Of a stretch of 64,000 nt of DNA, positions 57,171 to 64,000 are shown in pieces. The stretch comes from Hygrophila difformis. Its lineage: Eukaryota > Streptophyta > Magnoliopsida > Lamiales > Acanthaceae. A model generated the notes under the pieces. The model made no database searches. It was not told where the DNA came from and saw nothing but the letters and a program-made list of their open reading frames with translations. The stretch covers positions 50,393,417 to 50,457,416 of the forward strand of contig JAOANR010000011.1 of NCBI GenBank assembly GCA_030278955.1. Direction: 5' to 3'. Numbering within the stretch: position 1 is the first letter of the stretch; the number at the start of each line of letters is the position of its first letter. A program made the position numbers and the translations under genes.

Positions 57171-57493
57171 CTTCTAATATTTCTTATGTTTCTAATGAAG
57201 TCGTTTACTTCATCTATTTCAGTTTCCCTTTCTAATTCTTCTATTTCTATTATTTCTAATTCATTTAAATACCATTCTTTTATTAACTCCGATTCTTCTT
57301 TTTCTGGATCTATGTGTTTTTGTACAATTACATATGCTTCTCTTTCATCTATCATTTTAGAAATCTTGAATTTTATTCTTAATAGTTTTTGTTTCATTAT
57401 TATGGTACTTATATCTTGTGGTTGACTTTCTATCTCATGAATTTTATTAGTCAGTCTTTCTATTGTTTCGTTCTCTAACTTTATTCCTGGCAT
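57167..57493 (-). CDS. Pararetroviral ORF2, unknown
   Basis: 108 aa from the ATG at 57491-57493 (MPGIKLENETIERLTNKIHE). The preceding ORF1 stop codon ends 4 nt upstream. It is Glu/Ile/Lys-rich and predicted largely helical (ELIKEWYLNELEIIEIEELE). It shares no motif that I recognise with aphid-transmission or badnavirus ORF proteins. Confidence 0.65.
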   Translation of the reverse strand: MPGIKLENETIERLTNKIHEIESQPQDISTIIMKQKLLRIKFKISKMIDEREAYVIVQKHIDPEKEESELIKEWYLNELEIIEIEELERETEIDEVNDFIRNIRNIRR

Positions 57494-57497
57494 CTTA

Positions 57498-58232
57498 TTA
57501 GTCTTCACTATAATTTGATTCTTGATCTGAAATTTCGGGTGAAGGTGTTCTAGTAAACATGGTGTTGTGTATTATATATCCTGGAAACATTCTGTAAGTT
57601 GTAATTTCATTGTTGATTATAGATAATTTGACTTGTGATACTAACTCTTGTTCTTCGTCTCTTTTTGATATAAATTGTATTAAATTACCATTATATTCTT
57701 CCGTTTCAATTATATAGTTTCCTATCCAAAGTAATCTTTTTCCTCTATTTCCTAGTCTTATTCCAAATTCTTCATCGTTTTGTAATCTATTTAATCTTCT
57801 TCTTCTTCTATCTATGTATGTTTTTCTTTCTTCTATTTGTTGATCCATATTTTCTATTTCTCTTTGACTTATTTCATGATCAGGATTAAATGTGGGTGTT
57901 AAAAATCTACGATTATCGTTGCTTCTTATGTCTGTAAGTGGTCTTATTTGTGGTTCTAATCCTCTTATTCTGTTTAGAAATGCTCTTTCAATTCTTGCTT
58001 GTATCATCAAGCTCTCGGTGTTATTTTGTGCATATTCATCATTTCTATTTATTATATAGTTTTCAGTATCGAGTGGATTAATCGTACTTAGTGGATAATC
58101 TATTTCTTGATTTTCATCTAAAGGATATCTTGCTGTTGGAATATATTCTGGGTATAGTTGTTCTGAAGTATTTAATCTTAATCTTGACATATGATAGTTT
58201 AATATATGATCATTATGATTATGGTTACTCAT
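57498..58232 (-). CDS. Pararetroviral ORF1, unknown
   Basis: 244 aa from the ATG at 58230-58232 (MSNHNHNDHILNYHMSRLRL). The frame is open further upstream through the primer-binding site, but only with a non-AUG codon. A helical Arg-rich segment (ENMDQQIEERKTYIDRRRRR) is followed by RLQNDEEFGIRLGNRGKRLL, WIGNYIIETEEYNGNLIQFI and a Ser/Glu-rich C-terminus. No family is recognised. Confidence 0.7.
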   Translation of the reverse strand: MSNHNHNDHILNYHMSRLRLNTSEQLYPEYIPTARYPLDENQEIDYPLSTINPLDTENYIINRNDEYAQNNTESLMIQARIERAFLNRIRGLEPQIRPLTDIRSNDNRRFLTPTFNPDHEISQREIENMDQQIEERKTYIDRRRRRLNRLQNDEEFGIRLGNRGKRLLWIGNYIIETEEYNGNLIQFISKRDEEQELVSQVKLSIINNEITTYRMFPGYIIHNTMFTRTPSPEISDQESNYSED

Positions 58233-58250
58233 GTCCAAATTAATCGTTCT

Positions 58251-58264
58251 GGGCTCTGATACCA
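58251..58264 (-). other. Primer-binding site for tRNA-iMet
   Basis: The minus strand reads TGGTATCAGAGCCC, complementary to the 3' end of plant initiator tRNA-Met over at least 12 nt. It lies 18 nt upstream of the ORF1 ATG. It marks the minus-strand DNA start and the conventional origin of the viral genome map. Confidence 0.9.
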
Positions 58265-58350
58265 AATTGTTTTGAGGGTAAAATGTTTATTTGCTTTTTT
58301 ATAAAAATTGGTGATGTTTGTGGATGTAGTATGGGTTTCCAATTTTATAC

Positions 58351-58617
58351 TTAATCAGAGAAATCATATTCACCGTAATTACTTAAATTTCCTGGATAGT
58401 CGTCATCATAGTTTTCACTTTCTGAACCAATTCTAAGGAGAATTATTCTGTCCCAAAAACATTTTTCTTCTGAATAGGGATATACTTTTTGATTATATTC
58501 AGTTAAAAATATTAGCATAGTATAAACAATATCATTCCAATTTTCAATTCTTTCTTCCATAGTTTGTAAATATATTCCATATTCATATATTAATGAATTT
58601 ATTACTTCTTGATCCAT
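58351..58617 (-). CDS. Leader ORF of the pararetrovirus
   Basis: 88 aa starting MDQEVINSLIYEYGIYLQTM and ending in an acidic tail (YDDDYPGNLSNYGEYDFSD). It lies 86 nt upstream of the primer-binding site, in the leader of the genomic RNA. Short leader ORFs are common in this family and affect ribosome shunting, but this one is longer than most. It may be coding or incidental. Confidence 0.45.
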   Translation of the reverse strand: MDQEVINSLIYEYGIYLQTMEERIENWNDIVYTMLIFLTEYNQKVYPYSEEKCFWDRIILLRIGSESENYDDDYPGNLSNYGEYDFSD

Positions 58618-58880
58618 TTCTTTATTGAGTAAGTTTTAATTGTTTGCTTGAAAGTTTTATTTTTAGATGTATGGTTTATTAGGTGTTTGATTTGTAAGTT
58701 ATAATTGGTTGATTGGGGGTTTATTATTTTATTTGTAGTGGGTTTGAAAAGTAAGGGGTATTTTTGGTAGTTAGGTAGTTAAGTTGTAAGTATTTTAGTA
58801 TAGGGTAGTGAAGTTGTAAGTATTTTTTGAAAGAGGTACTTTTCTTAAATTACACCTATATAGTACTTGTTTATATCTTT
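58618..58880 (-). other. Leader segment or left virus-host junction
   Basis: AT-rich. AGTTGTAAGTATTTT occurs twice at about 58784 and 58812. The host boundary probably lies within this stretch or shortly to its right. No repeat matching the right end of the virus was found. Confidence 0.35.
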
Positions 58881-59078
58881 GATTAATATACTAATTAATT
58901 AGAATGAATTTTTAATGAATACTAGCTACTTCCTAGTAGCTAGATAACAGCTAGCATGCAAATCTGGTGAAGATTTATTATACACGAAATGGTCTCTGTT
59001 GACCTGTCAGATGTACCATATAACTTTTTTACCCGCCGCTTTATGGAAGTCAGTTTTTTAACCGAAAAGACCAAAAAG

Positions 59079-59243
59079 CCTTGGACCGGACGCTTGACTC
59101 GGTCCGGACCAAACAAAAAGACCGGACCAAGGCTTTAATTACTAAACATGATTAGAGTGAAGGACTTCGTCCGGACTACCCACTTGGTCCGCACAATAAT
59201 ATAAGCGGACCAAGTTAGGGTTTAGGGTTTATGCGGACCAAGC
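59079..59243. repeat. CGGACCAAG motif cluster, left
   Basis: CGGACCAA occurs in plus orientation at 59105, 59123, 59206 and 59234, and inverted (TTGGTCCG) at 59184, with GGACCGGA and CGGTCCGGACC between. The last two copies are followed by the same AGGGTTTAGGGTTT. This is far denser than chance in AT-rich DNA. Confidence 0.7.
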
Positions 59244-59253
59244 TAGGGTTTAG

Positions 59254-59845
59254 GGTTTTTCTGTTTTTTTTTTCAGTTTTTCCTTTTTTTTTCCTTTTCT
59301 TTATTTTTTTCTTTTTTTTTTCTTTATTTTTATCTTTTGTTTATTTTAATTTTTTCTTTCTTTTAATTTTTGTTTATTTTAATTTTTCTTTCTTTTAATT
59401 TTTTCCCTTATTTTTCCTTTCCCTTATTTTTTTTTTAATTTTTTCCTTTCTTTTCATTTTTTTATCCTTTTTTTCTTTTTTTTTGCTTTTTTTATCATTT
59501 TATTTTCATTTATCTTTTGCTTTTTCTTGTAATTTTTTTCTTTTTTCTTCTTTTATTTTTTTATTTTCTTCATTTTCTTCTTGTTAATTTTTCTTTTTTT
59601 TTATTTTTTCTTTCATTTTCTTTTTTCCTTATTTTTCCTTTTCTTTCATTTTTTTCCTTTCTTTTCATTTTTTCTCTTTCTTTTCCTTTTGTTTTTTTCG
59701 CAAATTTTTTTCTTTTTTCTTCTTTTCTTTTTTTCCTTATTTTTATGTTTTCTTCATTTTCTTCTTGTTTATTTTTTTCTTTCATTTTCTTTTTTCCCTT
59801 TTCTCTTCTTTTCTTTTCTCTATCTTTTCTTTTGTTTCCTTATTT
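59254..59845 (+). repeat. 590-bp pyrimidine (T/C) tract
   Basis: Almost only T and C with scattered A and very few G. The long frames within it encode only Phe/Leu/Ser or Lys/Glu runs and are not genes. Confidence 0.85.
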
Positions 59846-60190
59846 TATTTAACTTTTAATTTAGTAGTGAATATTATTGCTTTGTAAATTGATTAGTACA
59901 ATTAAATAAATTATATTACAAAATTATTATTATAATAGTAAATAAAAAAAACACTTATTATTCCAATTTTGAAACCAGCTTACGGATCCGTTATAATGCA
60001 TTGCATTGTATAAAAGCCCATCATTGATTACATTTTGGAAATGGAACATATATAATAAGCCTTCTTCACAGCATATCCAGCGAATAAGTCTCTGTCCTAA
60101 ATGCAATATAATGAAAGAATACATTGCCGAATCCTCATATTCCCCCCACATATTGACGAATGATTCAAAAAAGAAAACACATTTAAAGAA

Positions 60191-60271
60191 CCTGTTGTGC
60201 AGCGCAGCTTCTGTTATAAGATGCCGAATCTTTTTATTCTCACGTAGAAGATGCTTCAAACAATACTTCAT
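60191..60271 (-). other. Exon-like segment A, coiled-coil coding potential
   Basis: The minus strand encodes CLKHLLRENKKIRHLITEAA. It is similar to segment B at 61236-61428 (GLKHQLRENEKILQSSAVCN), and the DNA TTGAAGCATC..CTACGTGAGAAT is shared. No complete gene model could be built around it. Confidence 0.3.
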
Positions 60272-60403
60272 TTATAGTTGCTTCCGAAGTCTTATTCTAA
60301 TCGAAAATTAACGGTAGCGGTTGATCACGGAAACTTAACATATTCTCATTCCCAAAAATAGGCATGATATTCATAATGAGCCTACACTTACACAAGCAAA
60401 CCA

Positions 60404-60407
<4 letters not shown>

Positions 60408-60456
<49 letters not shown>

Positions 60457-60583
60457 AATAAATCAATCAATCAATCAATAAATAAAGAAATTGAATTACC
60501 TTTGCCGATTTCTCTCATTCCCCATCAAGTTGGAAATTAACCTACAGCTGCAGCTGGATAATAATAATATTAATAATAACAAC

Positions 60584-60636
<53 letters not shown>

Positions 60637-60648
60637 AACAAGATAATA

Positions 60649-60687
<39 letters not shown>

Positions 60688-60704
60688 TAATAATAATAAT
60701 AATA
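60408..60704. repeat. Two TAA/ATA trinucleotide arrays
   Basis: (TAA)n at about 60408-60449, then TAAA and TCAA runs to about 60485. A longer array is at about 60552-60704, with a few interruptions. Confidence 0.9.
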
Positions 60705-61235
60705 AAGATAATCAACCTCGTTGTATGGTTGGACACCATGCTTCATTATGTTCCGACTTGCATTTATAAGCAATATTAGTAATTCCCCAGTTATTTATTA
60801 AGTATATATTTATAATAATACAAATATTATTAATAGTAATAATAAGTGTATTAATCATAATAAATTAAATAATATTATAAGTAAAAGCATAAGTGTATCA
60901 ACAAGCGAACGATACCATCTGTAATAATACTAAAAATAATAAAAATAACATTCCGGACCTTCCACGGGGAAACTGTCGACTTTCATATTTCCTCCATCCC
61001 AGTCCGTTTGTTTGAGTCGTTGATGGGATCTGCAAATTCGAAACGTCACAAACAGAAAGGAACGATGACCTTCAACATACCGACCTACAGTTAAACATTG
61101 AGATATATAAGAATGCCAACAGTGTGAATAATAGTTGCAATAATAATAACAATAATAAACGTAATAAAAATAATAAAATAACCACAACAATAACGTCTTT
61201 TGTGATTTAAATGTAAATAGCTTTTTAAATTTAAC

Positions 61236-61428
61236 CTGAAGTTGCATACGGCAGAAGACTGCAGAATTTTCTCATTCTCACGTAGCTGATGCTTCAAGCC
61301 TTGAGCTTGTAGCATTGTGCTTCGTGCATGCCCAATGTTCAACTCTTCCGCCTTAAAATAACTGGCCGGAGAGATTGGTGGTATGCCACCATCAAAACAT
61401 TCATCATGATGTAGTGATGGTGCTTCTG
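61236..61428 (-). other. Exon-like segment B, possible exon of an unidentified gene
   Basis: The minus strand is open for about 60 codons with an exon-like reading (DECFDGGIPPISPASYFKAE, then LNIGHARSTMLQAQGLKHQL). It is followed by AACTTCAG|GTTAAA, a possible donor at 61236. The composition is less AT-rich than the surroundings. It pairs with segment A and may be an exon of a gene on the minus strand, or a fragment captured by a transposon. Confidence 0.35.
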
Positions 61429-61885
61429 AGTGTTGTCATTACCAATGCCGCCCATGTCCAAATGTTGTATTTCGATAATACCTACAGGAAGTATTAATAA
61501 CGGCGAATAAATACTTATATATAGAATAAATTATTAAAATAAATTAATAAATTAATAGAATGCAGCAATAAATTATTATAATTTAAATTATTATAATAAA
61601 TTAAGAGAATAAATTATATATAATTAATATTTAATTTTTTATCAAATTAATAAATTAATAGAATAAATTAGTAAATTAATATAATTTAATTTATAATTTA
61701 TTATTATACAAACCTGAAATAGAACTTATTATATTTGCAAAGAAATATTAATTAATTACCCAAAGCCATAATTATTATTGTAAAAGTGCAAATTTAACTC
61801 TGGTTTAATAATAATTTTGGAAGTTAATATTCCAAAAAAATATAAAAAAGGGGGAAATACGCGGAACAAGCAATGAAAAATTTTT
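61429..61885. other. AT-rich spacer
   Basis: TAATAAATTA-type repeats; nothing recognisable as a gene. Confidence 0.4.
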
Positions 61886-62310
61886 GGAGGAAAAAAATAA
61901 ACGGACCAAGGGAACGGACCAAGTAGTTAAAGGGGCGGACCAAGAGAAATGTGCGGACCAAGTTTGAAGTAACGGGTAAGGGAATTGGAGGAAAAAAATA
62001 AACGGACCAAGGGAACGGACCAAGGAGTTAAAGGGGCGGACCAAGTGAAATGCGTGGACCAAGCATTCCAACCGCCGCGTCAGTGCTTTACTCGGACATT
62101 TAAATAAACGGTCTAAGCCATTTAAAGTCCGGACCAAGTGTTAAATGGCCGGACCAAATCGTGGCTTGTAGAAGAAACTGTACGGATACAGTTCTCCCCA
62201 CTTTCCCTTTCTCTTTCCCATTCCCGCCCACAATTCTTCTCTTCTTTCTCCCCCATTTTTGCAGCGCCATTGAAGGCGGACCAAGCGTCGCCTCTCCGCG
62301 GACCAAGCTT
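61886..62310 (+). repeat. CGGACCAAG motif cluster, right, with a 101-bp tandem duplication
   Basis: CGGACCAAG or a one-base variant occurs about 13 times between 61902 and 62306, nearly always in plus orientation. Two tandem units of about 101 bp start GGAGGAAAAAAATAAACGGA at 61886 and 61987, each with four copies of the motif. The last two copies lie in the probable 5' UTR of the gene starting at 62384. Confidence 0.75.
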
Positions 62311-62383
62311 TGCCTTTCGTTTTTGATTACAACCTCTCTCCGTTCACCCTTTCTCCGGCCATTTTCTTGAAACTCTTGCGAAA

Positions 62384-62536
62384 ATGGAGGATGCGAATGT
62401 GGGAGCCGTTTCAAGCGGAATGGAATTGGTGCCTTTGGATGCTGCGTTCTTCGAAGGCCTGCCGGAAAATGTCCCGCCGGCACCGTCGCCGCCACCGCCA
62501 GAAATTCCGGCCCCCGCCGGCCATGACCCAGTCCGG
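62384..62536 (+). CDS. First exon of an unidentified gene
   Basis: ATG at 62384, then 51 codons to a good donor CGG|GTAAGT at 62536/62537. The encoded start is MEDANVGAVSSGMELVPLDA, then a Pro-rich stretch (PPAPSPPPPEIPAP). It is preceded by a pyrimidine-rich leader with 5'-UTR character. GC content is well above its surroundings, which supports coding. No second exon is recognisable in the remaining 1.46 kb, so the first intron probably extends past the window. The product is unknown. Confidence 0.55.
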
Positions 62537-64000
62537 GTAAGTGCACATTTTGGGAAATTCCAATTACTTGCATTTGTGATGCTTTGTTTGGATTTAAATT
62601 TGTGCTTCATGTTTGCCAAGTTGGTTAATTTTTAAATGTCTATGCTATTGTGGTATATGATATAACCGTTAGAGTATTTGTTGGATTGTATGCATGAATT
62701 GTTGAATCTGCCTATTAATTTTAATTCGTGTCTTAATTATTTGCTCATATGATTTTATGTTGGTATTAGATTTTTGAAATTATGATAAGTGTGATGGGGC
62801 ACCAATTTTGAATTCTTTAGTGAGATTGTTAAACTTGTCTACTGTAATATATTGCATATATTGAATGTCGAATCTTAGGTAATAGTTTGGTGAATGTGTA
62901 GCATTGGTGATGTTGAATAGTAGTAAATGGTACGATATTGGAGTGCTAGTATTCTAACTGGTGAAGTATATTTTGTACGACTTAAATGGTGCGATCTTAT
63001 TGGAGGTTGCTGTTTATAATAATTTGGAAAAAATAGTTAAATTAATAGGGAGAATAATATATTAAATTATAATAGTAACAATAAATAAATAGAAGATGTA
63101 GATTAATAATATGTTGGAACTATACATAATTTATAATATCAAAAGTACTTTTATTTTTTATTTGAAATAATTCTAATTATAATATTAATATTAATACTAA
63201 TAATAATAGCATTTTGTAATAATGATAATTTATTTTATTAATATATTTGAAATATACATAATTCATAATATCAACATTATTATTATTTTCTAATTTAAAA
63301 TAATTCTAGTTATAACTACATAATTCTAATTGTAATATAATTACAATAAGAGGTAATAACTAAAATAGACCACCAGAAGGAGTCATTTCCGTTTTTTGGC
63401 CACAATAGTTTGATTTAGGGAAAATAGCCATTAGAAGGATTTCGGGCCTGAATTTAGGCCATTGGGATGGAATCCGGGCTCGATGGCCTAAAAGTGGAAA
63501 TGACTCCTTCTGGTGGCCTATTTTAATTTTTTGAATTATTTTTTATTTATTTAAATAAAATAAATAATACTCATTCTGTGTCATTATTTATGTCCTATTT
63601 TTCTTCTTGTTCCAACATTTTTATTTTATTTTTATTTTAAAAATAATTAAATATTAATTGTCAAATATACCCATCATATCGTATTAATAAATAAATATAT
63701 TAAACTTTCAAACTCATTACCATTAATAATTCCAATCCAACCTACAATCATATATCAGTAAATCACACATAAATGAATAAGTTAAAATTATAAATCATTA
63801 CAACCACATTATATAAATTCTTAAGCTACATTTTTTAACCCTAATATATCCTTATATTTAATACTAATTATCCATACATAAAGTACGATGTCCGAAAATT
63901 TTGGGATACTTATAATAAAACATGTTTATTTTTTACTTTATAATTTATTTGAATATGCGTTTGTTTTACTTATTTTATAATATATTTGAATTAATATTTA
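62537..64000. other. Probable first intron or intergenic DNA
   Basis: AT-rich, with no confident exon. It contains one inverted-repeat element at 63361-63525. Confidence 0.45.
63361..63525. mobile_element. Small inverted-repeat element (MITE-like), 165 bp
   Basis: The left arm has CACCAGAAGGAGTCATTTCC and the right arm has its exact reverse complement GGAAATGACTCCTTCTGGTG. The outer ends TAAAATAG and CTATTTTA are also inverted. The centre has GGCCATTGGGATGGAATCC. No clear target duplication was found. Confidence 0.65.

Larger units (their letters stand above)
50290..58880 (-). mobile_element. Endogenous pararetrovirus (Caulimoviridae), apparently complete
   Basis: About 8.5 kb, within the usual caulimovirid genome range. 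On the minus strand: leader ORF (58351-58617), primer-binding site (58251-58264), ORF1 (57498-58232), ORF2 (57167-57493), ORF3 (56817-57170), coat protein (55351-56820), movement protein (54294-55358), separate retropepsin (53981-54349), polymerase (52062-53984), last ORF (50987-52075), then promoter and polyadenylation signal. No integrase or LTRs are present. No internal stop or frameshift was seen. The linear copy is opened within the leader. The outer limits are approximate because no terminal repeat or target duplication was recognised. Confidence 0.9.

Noticed and set aside
58233..58265. N-terminal extension of viral ORF1 through the primer-binding site
   Set aside because: No ATG is present upstream of 58232; the open frame begins at TTG and covers the tRNA primer-binding site.
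59517..59859. Long Phe/Leu/Ser-rich frames
   Set aside because: Artefact of the pyrimidine tract.
60542..60773. Poly-Ile and poly-Tyr frames on the minus strand
   Set aside because: Artefact of the TAA array.

Overview
The window is nuclear DNA of a flowering plant, most likely a eudicot. It has spliced genes with short exons and AT-rich GT-AG introns, plant-specific families (DUF642, DCD/NRP, DUF3339, plant TOM20, heme-free peroxisomal sulfite oxidase), AT-rich intergenic DNA, and many plant-type transposons (Stowaway, Tourist, hAT, CACTA, Ty1/copia, tRNA-derived SINEs). The species cannot be named from this alone.

Host genes in order: the N-terminal end of a CYP94-like cytochrome P450 (minus strand, running off the left edge); sulfite oxidase (12 coding exons, 393 aa, minus); a DUF642 cell-wall protein (3 exons, plus); an NRP-type DCD-domain protein (5 coding exons, minus); TOM20 mitochondrial import receptor (6 exons, plus); a conserved 180-aa plant protein of unknown function (7 exons, one GC-AG intron, plus); a nuclear transport factor 2 (2 exons, plus); three small DUF3339 membrane-protein genes (plus, plus, minus); a homopolymer-rich 223-aa protein (minus); and the first exon of an unidentified gene near the right edge. 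The genes act in housekeeping processes and do not form a pathway. For the multi-exon genes, exon phases and total lengths add up without a frame break.

About 9.9-13.9, 18.2-28.0 and 42.5-50.0 kb are repeat-rich. They include a three-level nest (a SINE split by a 2.25-kb CACTA element, which holds a 1.0-kb hAT-like element, which holds a Stowaway MITE), a 755-bp hAT-like element with a perfect 8-bp target duplication upstream of TOM20, a truncated Ty1/copia element, a near-perfect 290-bp hairpin, and a set of very short oligo(A)-tailed insertions with 13-18 bp target duplications.

The most notable feature is at about 50.3-58.9 kb on the minus strand: an apparently complete endogenous pararetrovirus (Caulimoviridae). 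It has a tRNA-Met primer-binding site, a chain of tightly packed or overlapping open reading frames, and, after the last one, a TATA box, an upstream duplicated element and a nearby polyadenylation signal. Gene order is leader ORF, three small ORFs, coat protein, movement protein, a separate retropepsin-like ORF, a polymerase carrying a second retropepsin domain, and a transactivator-position ORF. I see no stop or frameshift in any of these ORFs. The separate tandem protease and the coat-before-movement order are the strongest candidates for something undescribed. To its right lie clusters of a CGGACCAAG motif, a 590-bp pyrimidine tract and long TAA arrays, which I cannot assign to a known element.
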